Shown here one piece after another: positions 24,219-32,782 of a stretch of DNA of 64,000 nt. Made by a program: the position numbers and the translations under genes. The stretch is taken from assembly GCA_035308565.1 (NCBI GenBank), contig DATGGK010000255.1, positions 33,522-97,521 on the forward strand, written 5' to 3'. The notes under the pieces were generated by a model that worked only from the letters and a program-made list of their open reading frames with translations, had not been told where the DNA came from and did no database searches. Every line of letters starts with the position of its first letter. Within the stretch, counting starts at the first letter, position 1. Source of the DNA: JANXLS01 sp035308565 (GTDB lineage: Bacteria > Planctomycetota > SZUA-567 > H5-PLA8).

Positions 24219-24647
24219 ATGACGCGATACGAGCCGCGACCGCAAGGGGCGGCAACGACTCCGGGGGGAATCGTGCTAAACGGACGCCACCTCTTATTGC
24301 TCGGCGGCATCACCGCCGCGGGCCTGCTCTCCGTCCGCGAAGGCGAACGCCAGGTCGGCCTGTGCTATCAGATCGCCACCGTCGAAAAAGACATCCGCGG
24401 CGTGCGCGCGCAAATCAAGCTCTGCAAAAACGAACACCTCGCGCTGCAGTCGCCCAAAGCCGTGATGGACCGCGCCGCTGAATTGCATCTGGCACTGGCG
24501 CCCATCCCGCCCGGCGCGCAAACCGCCGTGATGCCGCAGCCGACCGCAAATCCCAATTCTCCATCCGCCAACCGCCGCCCGCAAAACGCGCCGCCCGCGC
24601 CGACGATTCCCGCGCTGCCCGGCGTGCCGCCTTTGGATCACCGTTAA
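24219..24647 (+). CDS. ftsL: FtsL-like bitopic division protein
   Basis: A 142-residue protein in the FtsL position between rsmH and ftsI. It has one hydrophobic segment (HLLLLGGITAAGLLSV, about 24-39) followed by a coiled-coil (QIATVEKDIRGVRAQIKL) and SPKAVMDRAAELHLALAPIP, which matches the FtsL/DivIC pattern where the helix ends in a Pro-rich turn. The C-terminus is a Pro/Ala-rich tail. FtsL forms a complex with FtsB and FtsQ and activates FtsWI. Sequence similarity across FtsL proteins is weak, so the call relies on position and architecture. Confidence 0.75.
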   Translation: MTRYEPRPQGAATTPGGIVLNGRHLLLLGGITAAGLLSVREGERQVGLCYQIATVEKDIRGVRAQIKLCKNEHLALQSPKAVMDRAAELHLALAPIPPGAQTAVMPQPTANPNSPSANRRPQNAPPAPTIPALPGVPPLDHR

Positions 24648-26564
24648 ATGCCGATGACCGCGCCCGAATTGAACACGCCCGCCGCCGCACCTGCGCCTGA
24701 CGCTCAGCGCGAAGGCCCGGTGCTGATCGACCCGCCGCAAATCCCGTCGCACGCGTGCAGCAAACACCGCCATTGCGAAGGCTGGGTGAAAACGCGCGGA
24801 GCGGGAACGGCCGCGCGCGTCAAAACAGGATTTCTCTTCGCCGCGCTGCTGCTCGCCTTCGCGGGACTCGGCGCGCGGCTGGTGCAGATTCAAGTTTTCC
24901 AAAGCGCCGATTGGAAAAAAAGAATGGCGCTGCAAAGTGTCGCGACTCAGCGACCCGCGGCGGAGCGCGGCCCGATCTTCATCAACATGGGCGCCGGACA
25001 ACTGCCAATCGCGCTGAACGAACCGCGCGTCAACATCATCGCCGATCTGCACGTGCTTAACGACCGCGATAACGCCGCCAAGCAGCTCGCCCCATTAATA
25101 GGGGCGCCGCCGGAACAGATTTTCAAACAGATCAATCGCGACGACACGCACATCGTTTACCTCTTCCGCAACATGGAACCGGATCGCGCCGAAAAAATCC
25201 GCGCGCTCAAAATCCGCGGCATCGGCTTCGAGGACACCTTCGTCCGCTCCTATCCGCAGGGAAAATTAGCCTGCCACTTGATCGGCTACGCCGGAATGGA
25301 CGGCGGCCAGGAAGGCCTCGAACGCGGCCTCGAGCGCGTCTTGCGCGGCCAACCCGGCGCGTTGCATTTTTATCGCGACGCCTCGGGCCGCCTGATCGCC
25401 GTGGACGGCGACATCCTCGCCGGCAGCGCGCATCCGCCAATCGACGGCAGTTCCGTCGAACTCACCATCGACGCGCGCATGCAGGAATTCGCCGAAGAAC
25501 AGCTCGCGCAGATTCACGAAGAATTCGATCCGAAATCCGCGACGTTGATTCTAATGGACCCCACCAACGGCGCGATTCTCGCCATCGCCGCCACGCCCGC
25601 CTACGACCCGCGCAACCCGGCCGCGTCGCCCGCCGACAGCCGCCGCTGCCGGCCCTTCACGGATTTTTACGAACCGGGTTCGACGTTCAAAACCATTTTC
25701 GCATCCGAAGCATTGGAACATAACCGCTGGCGTCGCAGCGAAATTATTTTCTGTGAGAATGGTGCGTGGCGTCTTCCGCAGCGCACGCTTCACGATTCGC
25801 ACGCCTATGGATTTCTGGCGTTCGACGAAGTCATCATCAAATCCAGCAACATCGGCGCCGCGAAAATCTGCCAGCGCTTCACGCTGCAGGAAATGTACAA
25901 CTTCGTCCGCGATTTCGGATTCGGCGAACCCACCGGATTGAATTTTCCCGGCGAATCGAAAGGCATGGTGCGCCCGGCGAACAAATGGACCGCCGACAGC
26001 CGCTACTCCGTCGCGATGGGCCACGAAATCGGCGTGACGCCCGTGCAATTGGCCACCGCGTTTTGCGCCGTCGTCAATGGCGGCACACTCTATCGCCCGC
26101 GCCTCGTCCAGCGCGTCACCGACGAAAACGGCAAGGAAATCTACACGCTGCGCCCACAGCCCGTGCGCCGCGTGATCAGCGAACACACCAGCCGCGAAAT
26201 GCGCGATATTCTTTCGCGCGTCGTGATGCCCGGCGGCACCGGCGTGAAAGCCTTCATGCCCGAATGGCCGTCCGGCGGCAAAACCGGCACCACGAAAAAA
26301 ATCGATCCGCAAACGCACACCTACAGCAGCACGCTTTACATCGGTTCCTTCTGCGGTTTCGCGCCCGTCGAAAACCCGCGCCTCGTCTGCCTCGTCACCG
26401 TCGATGAACCGCGCAAAGGCGCCGGCTATTACGGCGGCACCGTGGCCTGTCCGTCGGTGCGCGAAATGCTGCGAAAAGGCCTGACTCTCCTCAATGTCCC
26501 GCCCCGAAACGCCGATGAACAAGAGAAAGCGATTAGAGCGCAACGGACCGTTTCCGAGCACTGA
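24648..26564 (+). CDS. ftsI: FtsI-type penicillin-binding protein 2/3 (division transpeptidase)
   Basis: A 638-residue class B PBP. A cytoplasmic tail of about 58 residues precedes one membrane anchor (TGFLFAALLLAFAGLGARLV). The dimerisation domain follows, including RSYPQGKLACHLIGYAG. The transpeptidase motifs are intact: STFK at Ser345, SSN at 399-401 and KTGT at 545. This enzyme cross-links septal peptidoglycan with FtsW. It starts directly at the end of the FtsL-like gene. The N-terminal tail, with Cys/His residues (HACSKHRHCEGW), is longer than usual and of unknown meaning. Confidence 0.95.
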   Translation: MPMTAPELNTPAAAPAPDAQREGPVLIDPPQIPSHACSKHRHCEGWVKTRGAGTAARVKTGFLFAALLLAFAGLGARLVQIQVFQSADWKKRMALQSVATQRPAAERGPIFINMGAGQLPIALNEPRVNIIADLHVLNDRDNAAKQLAPLIGAPPEQIFKQINRDDTHIVYLFRNMEPDRAEKIRALKIRGIGFEDTFVRSYPQGKLACHLIGYAGMDGGQEGLERGLERVLRGQPGALHFYRDASGRLIAVDGDILAGSAHPPIDGSSVELTIDARMQEFAEEQLAQIHEEFDPKSATLILMDPTNGAILAIAATPAYDPRNPAASPADSRRCRPFTDFYEPGSTFKTIFASEALEHNRWRRSEIIFCENGAWRLPQRTLHDSHAYGFLAFDEVIIKSSNIGAAKICQRFTLQEMYNFVRDFGFGEPTGLNFPGESKGMVRPANKWTADSRYSVAMGHEIGVTPVQLATAFCAVVNGGTLYRPRLVQRVTDENGKEIYTLRPQPVRRVISEHTSREMRDILSRVVMPGGTGVKAFMPEWPSGGKTGTTKKIDPQTHTYSSTLYIGSFCGFAPVENPRLVCLVTVDEPRKGAGYYGGTVACPSVREMLRKGLTLLNVPPRNADEQEKAIRAQRTVSEH

Positions 26565-26628
26565 AATTCGCTGCAGTCATTTGAGCCACGAATGCGCCCC
26601 GCATTCTCCATGAATGTTCGCATCCATA

Positions 26629-26686
26629 CCCTCTCCTTCAGGGAGAGGGCCGACGGGCCGGCTGTTTGGCCCGCGGGGTGAGGGGA
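26629..26686 (+). repeat. REP-like element, copy A (between ftsI and murE)
   Basis: Outer hairpin ccctctcc/ggagaggg, the linker ccgac, an inner stem GGGCC...GGCCC with loop ggctgttt, then gcggggtgagggg. The outer parts match five other copies in the window; the inner stem is private. It fills most of the 138-base ftsI-murE gap. Confidence 0.88.
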
Positions 26687-26714
26687 ACGGCTCGCACTTT
26701 AGTTGAGGCCATAC

Positions 26715-28202
26715 ATGAAACTCGAAACCCTCGCCGTCTCCACCTCCGGCAAACTCGTCCAAAACACCCAGCGCCCCATCGACATCACCGGCATCACCTG
26801 CGATTCGCGCAGCGTCCGCCTCGGCGATCTCTTCGCGGCGCTGCCCGGCACAAAAACCAACGGCGCCGAATTCGCCCGCCAGGCCGCGCAGCGCGGAGCC
26901 GCGGCGATTCTCTGCGAAAGCCCCGACCCGCTCACCGAACTGCCTCAACTCATCTGCAACGACGCGCGCCTCGCGCTCGCAAAAGCCGCGCGTGCGTTCT
27001 ATGGCCACGCCGATTTGCGTCTGCGCCTCGGCGCGGTCACCGGCACGAATGGAAAATCGACCACCGCGTACCTCGTGCGCCACATTCTCAAATCCTGCGG
27101 CCGCCAATGCGGCATGTTGGGCACGATCGAATACGATCTCGGTTCCGAAATCATCGAAGCGCCGCTGACTACGCCAGAATCGCTCGACCTGCATCGCTAC
27201 CTGCGCGCGATGGCCGACTCTGGCTGCGATTCGGCCTTCATGGAAACCTCCAGCCATTCGCTCTGCCAGAATCGCGTCGCCGGAATTCATTTCGATTGCG
27301 CCGTCTTCACGAACCTCACGCAGGATCATCTCGATTACCATCGCACGATGGACGAATACCGCGAAGCGAAGTCGATTCTGTTCCGAAATTTGCTCCCCGA
27401 CGCGACGGCGATTCTCAACCTCGACGATCCCGCTTCAACGTATTTTGCGCGCCACACGCAAGCCCGCGTGCTCGGCTTCACCACGCGCGGTGACGCCGCC
27501 GCGCGGATCAGCGCCACGATCAGATTGATGACGATTCACGGCACGCTCTTCGACATTGCTTCGCCCTTCGGAAATTGCGAATTGAAAATAAAACTCGTCG
27601 GCGTCCACAACGTTCAAAACGCGCTGGGCGCGCTGGCCGCGTCCATTTCGCTGGGCACGACATTTGACGAAGCCGTCTCCGCGCTCGAATCGTTCGACGG
27701 CGTGCCGGGGCGCTTGGAATCCGTCGATTTGCAGCCGGCGACGCTGGCCGCGCGCAGGCAATCGTTCCGCGTCTTCGTCGATTACGCTCACACCGAAGAC
27801 GCCTTGCGCAGCGTGATGCGCGCGCTGCGCGAACTGAAACCTTCGCGCCTGATCGCCGTCTTCGGCTGCGGCGGCGACCGCGACCGCACCAAGCGCCCGA
27901 AGATGGGCCGCGCCGTCGAAGAAATGGCCGACCTCGGCGTGATCACCAGCGACAATCCGCGCACGGAAGACCCGCACGAAATCATCGGCGACATTTGTGC
28001 GGGCATTCAAAAGCAAAACAAATTCAGCGTCGAACCCGACCGCGCGAAAGCCATCGCGCTGGCCATCCGCGAAGCGCGCGCCGACGACGTCGTGCTGATC
28101 GCCGGCAAAGGCCACGAAAACTATCAGATCTTCGGAAAAGAAAAGCGCCACTTCTCCGACGTCGAAGAAGCCCGCGCCGCATTGAAAGCACGTTTCGAGT
28201 AA
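26715..28202 (+). CDS. murE: MurE, UDP-MurNAc-tripeptide synthetase (meso-DAP type)
   Basis: A 495-residue Mur ligase; ATG at 26715 preceded by GAGG is preferred over TTG at 26703. The ATP-binding loop is GTNGKST (from residue 110), followed by TTPESLDLHRYL, the HDYH-type motif LTQDHLDYH and the C-terminal DNPR (from residue 413), the accepted signature for meso-diaminopimelate as third amino acid. It adds that residue to UDP-MurNAc-L-Ala-D-Glu, so the organism makes DAP-type peptidoglycan. It is separated from ftsI and murF by REP elements rather than tightly coupled. Confidence 0.96.
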   Translation: MKLETLAVSTSGKLVQNTQRPIDITGITCDSRSVRLGDLFAALPGTKTNGAEFARQAAQRGAAAILCESPDPLTELPQLICNDARLALAKAARAFYGHADLRLRLGAVTGTNGKSTTAYLVRHILKSCGRQCGMLGTIEYDLGSEIIEAPLTTPESLDLHRYLRAMADSGCDSAFMETSSHSLCQNRVAGIHFDCAVFTNLTQDHLDYHRTMDEYREAKSILFRNLLPDATAILNLDDPASTYFARHTQARVLGFTTRGDAAARISATIRLMTIHGTLFDIASPFGNCELKIKLVGVHNVQNALGALAASISLGTTFDEAVSALESFDGVPGRLESVDLQPATLAARRQSFRVFVDYAHTEDALRSVMRALRELKPSRLIAVFGCGGDRDRTKRPKMGRAVEEMADLGVITSDNPRTEDPHEIIGDICAGIQKQNKFSVEPDRAKAIALAIREARADDVVLIAGKGHENYQIFGKEKRHFSDVEEARAALKARFE

Positions 28203-28248
28203 CACGGGCTTTTAGCCCGTGAAGTTCCACGGGGCTTTTAGCCCGTGG
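28203..28248. repeat. Two tandem ACGGGCTTTTAGCCCGT hairpins
   Basis: Stem-loops at 28203-28221 and 28227-28248, identical in core to the element at the rsmH stop. They begin one base after the murE stop codon. Confidence 0.85.
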
Positions 28249-28256
28249 TTGCAGTT

Positions 28257-28320
28257 CCCCTCTCCCTCCGGGAGAGGGCCGACGAGAGCGCGACCGTTTG
28301 CGCTCTCGCGGGGTGAGGGG
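28257..28320 (+). repeat. REP-like element, copy B (between murE and murF)
   Basis: Same outer hairpin and ggggtgagggg tail as copy A. The inner stem is GAGAGCGC...GCGCTCTC with loop gaccgttt, different in sequence but equally self-complementary. Confidence 0.88.
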
Positions 28321-28366
28321 AACGCGTGGCTAGCCGGCTGAACGCCCGCAATACGGAAATTATTCT

Positions 28367-29779
28367 GTGATTCAAGAATCCTTCACCTCCCTAGCCCACG
28401 CCGCCCGCGGAAAAATTCTGCACGGCAAGCCCGACCTGCTCATCCGCGGCCACTTCACCGACACGCGCGCACCGGTGCGCGGCGGCCTCTACGTCGCATT
28501 GCGCGGCGATAACTTCGACGGCAACCGTTTCGCCCGCGAAGCTGTCGAACGCCACGGCGCGGCGGCCGTGCTCGTGGACAGCGAAGAAGCCGCAAAGGAA
28601 TTGCCGGAAAACGCCAGCGCAATTCTGGTGGATGATTCGCGCGAAGCGTTCCTAAGCATCGCCGCCGTTCACCGCGAAAAATTGTCGTCGTGCCTGTGGA
28701 TTGGAGTCACTGGTTCGGTCGGAAAAAGCACCACCAAGGAAATCCTCGCGCACATCTTGAGCGTCGCAAAACCCGCGCGGCGCGTGCATAAAGCGAAAGG
28801 CAGTTTCAACAACGCCGTCGGTCTTTCAAAAACGATTCTCGAAATCCCAACGGACGCCAGCGTCGCCGTGCTCGAAATCGGAACGAACCATCCCGGCGAA
28901 ATCGCGCAGCTTTCCGCCGCCGCGCGCCCGCAGATTGCCGTGATCACCTGCGCGGCGGAATCGCACCTCGAAGCGTTCGACACCATCGAAAACGTAGCGC
29001 GGGAGAAAGCCGCGATCTTGAAATTTCAGGAAGCATCGGACACCGCCGTACTCAACGCCGACGACCCATTCTTCGAATTGTGGCAGCAAGCCGCGTTCGG
29101 AAGCGTGCTTTCGTTCGGTCTCTCCGAACGCGCCGACATTCGCGCGACGAACATCAAGATCGACGATTACGGCTGCGCGCGCTTCGACCTGGCGTACAAG
29201 CCCGCGAAGACGAGTGTCGTGTGCAAACTTCACATGCCGGGCGCGCATCAGGTTTCGAATGTGCTCGCCGCCATCGGCGCTGCGCTCGCCGCCGGCGTGC
29301 GGCTCGACAACGCCGCCGCCGCGGCGGAGACGTTCGAAGGCGTCGAACGCCGTTTCGCGATTCACCGCGCCGGCGGCGTGACGCTGATTGACGACGCCTA
29401 CAACGCCAACCCCGCCAGTTTCCGCGCGGCGCTCGCAACACTCGCCACGCTCAGCGCAAAACGCCGCTTCGTCGTCGCCGGCGGCATGTTGGAACTCGGC
29501 GCGCAATCCGAAGCGCAGCACCGCGAACTCGGCGCGTCGCTCGCGCGCATGAACCTCGCCGGCCTGACAGTCGTCGGAGAACTCGCTGCCACCATCGGAA
29601 AATCAGCGATGAGCGGCGGCATGCATCCGTTCGCAATTAATTTTCTGCACACGCCCGAAGAAGCCGCGATTACACTCGCGCAAATTTTGCGTCGCGGCGA
29701 CGCCGTGCTGATCAAAGGCTCGCACGGCATTCAACTCGATCACTGCGTTGGGCGGCTGCTGCAGAGTTTCAAGAAATAA
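28367..29779 (+). CDS. murF: MurF, UDP-MurNAc-tripeptide:D-Ala-D-Ala ligase
   Basis: A 470-residue Mur ligase with a GTG start. P-loop GSVGKST starts at residue 116, followed by KAKGSFNNAVGLSKT (MurF-specific block, normally with NFNNEIG), LEIGTNHPGEI, and IDDAYNANPAS, the most distinctive MurF motif. It adds D-Ala-D-Ala to complete the UDP-MurNAc-pentapeptide. It ends the cluster: mraY, murD and ftsW, which usually follow, are absent, and a convergent gene takes their place. Confidence 0.95.
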   Translation: MIQESFTSLAHAARGKILHGKPDLLIRGHFTDTRAPVRGGLYVALRGDNFDGNRFAREAVERHGAAAVLVDSEEAAKELPENASAILVDDSREAFLSIAAVHREKLSSCLWIGVTGSVGKSTTKEILAHILSVAKPARRVHKAKGSFNNAVGLSKTILEIPTDASVAVLEIGTNHPGEIAQLSAAARPQIAVITCAAESHLEAFDTIENVAREKAAILKFQEASDTAVLNADDPFFELWQQAAFGSVLSFGLSERADIRATNIKIDDYGCARFDLAYKPAKTSVVCKLHMPGAHQVSNVLAAIGAALAAGVRLDNAAAAAETFEGVERRFAIHRAGGVTLIDDAYNANPASFRAALATLATLSAKRRFVVAGGMLELGAQSEAQHRELGASLARMNLAGLTVVGELAATIGKSAMSGGMHPFAINFLHTPEEAAITLAQILRRGDAVLIKGSHGIQLDHCVGRLLQSFKK

Positions 29780-29780
29780 C

Positions 29781-29840
29781 GATTAATGATGAACGATGAA
29801 CTCTTTCTAGTTCCTCGTTCATCCTTCATCGTTCCTCGTT
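29781..29840. repeat. Intergenic inverted array of GATGAAC words
   Basis: Left half has gatgaacgatgaac; right half has gttcatcc and ttcatcgttc. It forms a hairpin between the convergent murF and PVC cytochrome genes, the same placement as the array at 13024. Confidence 0.65.
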
Positions 29841-29845
29841 TTCTG

Positions 29846-32773
29846 TTACGGCGTTTTCAAATAGCGGATCACGTCCGCGACCATCTGCGGCGTCAACATC
29901 GTCTCCAAGCCATCCGGCATCAGCGAGGTTTGCGTGCTGCGCAAATCCGCGATGTCCGCGCGGAGCACGTCGCGCGTCGTGCCGTCCGGCAGCTTGAACG
30001 TCAGGCTCGACGCCGTCTCCGTCGCGATGATGCCGTAGACGTGCTCGCCGCCGCGCAGCTTGCAATTCCACGCCATGTACCCCGGCTCGATGCTCGCGCT
30101 TGGATCGAGAATCGAGACCAGCAGTTTCTCCGGCTCGTGGCCGGCCACCGAGCGCAAATCCGGCCCAATATCTTTGCCGACGTTGTCTTTGCGGTGGCAC
30201 GCCGCACAGATTTTTCCGAAGACTTCCTTGCCGTTCGCCGCATCGCCCTGGAGCTTCAACGCCGGCTTGTATTTTTCAACGACTTCCGCGCGCGCGGCGG
30301 TGACGCGATTGGCGAAAACTTCCGCGGCCAAATCTTTGATCTGCTGCGAAGGATGCTGCCGCAAACGTGCCTGACGCTGGATGTCGAACGACGACGGCGG
30401 CACCGCGCCGGAATTTGCATGCTCAAGCAATATGCGCGTCCAGGCTGCGTTGCTCATTAATGTGTCGAGAATCAGATTGCGCAGCGCGGGCGTGCGCTTG
30501 TTCCAATCTTTCAATAGCAATTCCGGCGTGTTCGTTCGCTTCACGCGCGCCAGCAGTTTCACGGCGAGATCCTGATCGTCCGGCGCGGATTTCGGTTCAA
30601 GCCATTTCGAAAATGCCGCAGGCAATTCAGCATCCTTTGCGAGTGTCAGCGAAACAACCGTGCCGAGCGCCGATTTATCCGCGCCGCTCAATCCGTCTTT
30701 GTCGAGCAGACCCAACGCGATTGAAGGCAACTCCGCCAGCGGACGCATTTCCTCCACGAGTGTGTCCAACGGATGCGCGGCGGGCTTTTCGCGGCGCGCA
30801 TTGAAGGCCACGAGCGCTTCGAGCCAAACGGCGTACCTGTGCACCGAAGACATTGGATCGGTGGCCGCGCTGGCGTGAATTGATTTGATAAAGGCACGTA
30901 ATGCCTCCGTGTCGCCCGCGCCCAACGCGGTCTGCAACAGCGGCGCAACTGGCGGATGCTGCCAATCGGTTTGCGTCGCAGCCTTCTGCGCCAAAGTCGG
31001 CAGATGTGGCAGCACGGAACTAAGAATCGCGCCGCGGATGTACACGTTTTCCGCATCGCGCTCAAGCAACCTGAGCAGCGCCGTGCCCGCGCGCGGATCT
31101 TTCCACTCGCCCAGCGAACTCGCCAATTGCAGCCGCACCTTCGGAGACTCATCCTCCACGAGTTTCAATGCCGCAACGATGACCTCCTCGCTTCCTTGCG
31201 ATTCGGCCAAGCGCAATGCTTGTACGCGAATCCGCGCATCTTTGTCCCCGAGCACCGCAACGACATGCTGCGGTTTCAGCGCGCCCAATCCGTCGAGCGT
31301 GCAGGCCGCGTGCAGCCGCGCGAGAGGCCGCTCGTCCTGCAACATGCGCTCAAGCGCCGGCGCAGCATCCTTCGCGTTGCGCCAAATCAGCATCATCTGC
31401 GCCTGATCGCGAACCCACCCGCAAGCATCGCCCAATTTTGCAACCAGGTCCGCATCGCCGAGCGCATCGAGTTTCGGAATCGGCGCAGGCTTTTTTCCTT
31501 TCGGATAAATGCGGTAGATGCGCCCGCAATCTTCGCCCGCGCGGTAATACGGCAGCAGTTCGTCGCGGCCGTTCTGCGGCAGCCATTCCGGATGCTCGAT
31601 CATGTAGCGATACATGTCGGCGACATAAAACGCGCCGTCGGGGCCGCTGCGCACCATCACCGGCCGGCACCAGTGGTCTTCGGACGCGAAGAAATCCAAG
31701 CCTTCGGTCACGTCGCGGTGCATTTTGAAACTCACGCCGTCCTCTTCGAGAATGTTGCATTGCACCAGATTGTGAACCGGTTCGCACGTGAACGCGCGAG
31801 TCCTGCCGTCGGAAAAAAGCGTTCCGCGCTCGATCATGCCGGAACACGCCGACGTGAAGCGGTCCGCGTGCTCGAAGGTGTGATAGCGCTTCTCCGGCTG
31901 CGTCGCCGCGTACACTTTCGCATTGGATTCCGCTGAAAGGCGAATCACCGGATTGGGCGGCACGACGTACGGGTTGCGCCGCAGATAATGATCCTGCAGC
32001 ACGTAATGCCACAGCGGCCAACTGTTTTGCGTGCCGAACCAGTTGCCCCAGTCGTCGCAATTCCTTCCGAATTGCGCAGGCCCGCTTTCAGGATCAAGCG
32101 CGCCTGTGTCCGGATTGAATCGAAAATCGCGGCTGCCCAGCGTGGTTTCCGCGTGATGAATCGAGTCAACGATTTTTGTTTTCGTGCCGTAATTTCCGTG
32201 ATGCCCGCCGCTCGCGCAATACACCCAGTTATCCAATCCCCAGCGCAAACCGTTCACGCGCAGTTGCTGATTGCCTTCCTGAAATCCCGTCAAAATCGGT
32301 TTGATCTCTCGCGCCTTTCCGTCGGCCTGGATGTCGCGCAAAAATAAAATATCCGGCGCCGCTGTCACCAGCGCGCCGTCGCGCCAAGTCAAAATCCCAT
32401 TCGGAAAATTCAGATTGTCGGCTACCAGCGTCGATTTGTCGTAGTGCCCGTCGCCATGCGTGTCCTCCAAAATCCGCACGCGCCCGCCGCGCTTGCCTTT
32501 GCCATCCATGCCCATCGGATAATCGGCCATTTCGACGACCCACAAGCGGCCCTGCCCATCCCAATCGAACGCGACAGGGCTTTTCACGAGCGGCTCGGCG
32601 GCGACGAGTTCCACGTCGAAGCCATCGCGGACGTGGATTTTCTTGAGAGAATCTTCAGGAGTTTGCAGCGGCGGATTGGGTTCCGCGGCGCGGATGCACG
32701 CGCACGCGATTAAGATAAGAGAGAGTTTCGCGAATGAAATCCAGTGCATGGAATACACGTTCCTGATTTGCAC
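29846..32773 (-). CDS. PVC-type membrane-bound dehydrogenase with HEAT repeats and C-terminal cytochrome c
   Basis: A 975-residue secreted protein. GTG at 32773 is used because GGAG lies 6 bases before it. After a signal peptide (LSLILIACACIRAAE) comes the PVC-specific propeller dehydrogenase domain (VRDGFDVELVAAEPLVKSP, then GGRVRILEDTHGDGHYDK), a HEAT-like helical region, and a C-terminal heme domain with CAACH around residue 855 and the usual DPSASIEPGYMAW and YGIIATET motifs. These proteins occur in tens of copies in Planctomycetes and Verrucomicrobia and are thought to oxidise sugars or polyols in the periplasm. It starts 10 bases after yifB on the same strand. Confidence 0.93.
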   Translation of the reverse strand: MQIRNVYSMHWISFAKLSLILIACACIRAAEPNPPLQTPEDSLKKIHVRDGFDVELVAAEPLVKSPVAFDWDGQGRLWVVEMADYPMGMDGKGKRGGRVRILEDTHGDGHYDKSTLVADNLNFPNGILTWRDGALVTAAPDILFLRDIQADGKAREIKPILTGFQEGNQQLRVNGLRWGLDNWVYCASGGHHGNYGTKTKIVDSIHHAETTLGSRDFRFNPDTGALDPESGPAQFGRNCDDWGNWFGTQNSWPLWHYVLQDHYLRRNPYVVPPNPVIRLSAESNAKVYAATQPEKRYHTFEHADRFTSACSGMIERGTLFSDGRTRAFTCEPVHNLVQCNILEEDGVSFKMHRDVTEGLDFFASEDHWCRPVMVRSGPDGAFYVADMYRYMIEHPEWLPQNGRDELLPYYRAGEDCGRIYRIYPKGKKPAPIPKLDALGDADLVAKLGDACGWVRDQAQMMLIWRNAKDAAPALERMLQDERPLARLHAACTLDGLGALKPQHVVAVLGDKDARIRVQALRLAESQGSEEVIVAALKLVEDESPKVRLQLASSLGEWKDPRAGTALLRLLERDAENVYIRGAILSSVLPHLPTLAQKAATQTDWQHPPVAPLLQTALGAGDTEALRAFIKSIHASAATDPMSSVHRYAVWLEALVAFNARREKPAAHPLDTLVEEMRPLAELPSIALGLLDKDGLSGADKSALGTVVSLTLAKDAELPAAFSKWLEPKSAPDDQDLAVKLLARVKRTNTPELLLKDWNKRTPALRNLILDTLMSNAAWTRILLEHANSGAVPPSSFDIQRQARLRQHPSQQIKDLAAEVFANRVTAARAEVVEKYKPALKLQGDAANGKEVFGKICAACHRKDNVGKDIGPDLRSVAGHEPEKLLVSILDPSASIEPGYMAWNCKLRGGEHVYGIIATETASSLTFKLPDGTTRDVLRADIADLRSTQTSLMPDGLETMLTPQMVADVIRYLKTP

Positions 32774-32782
32774 ATGCGGCTC

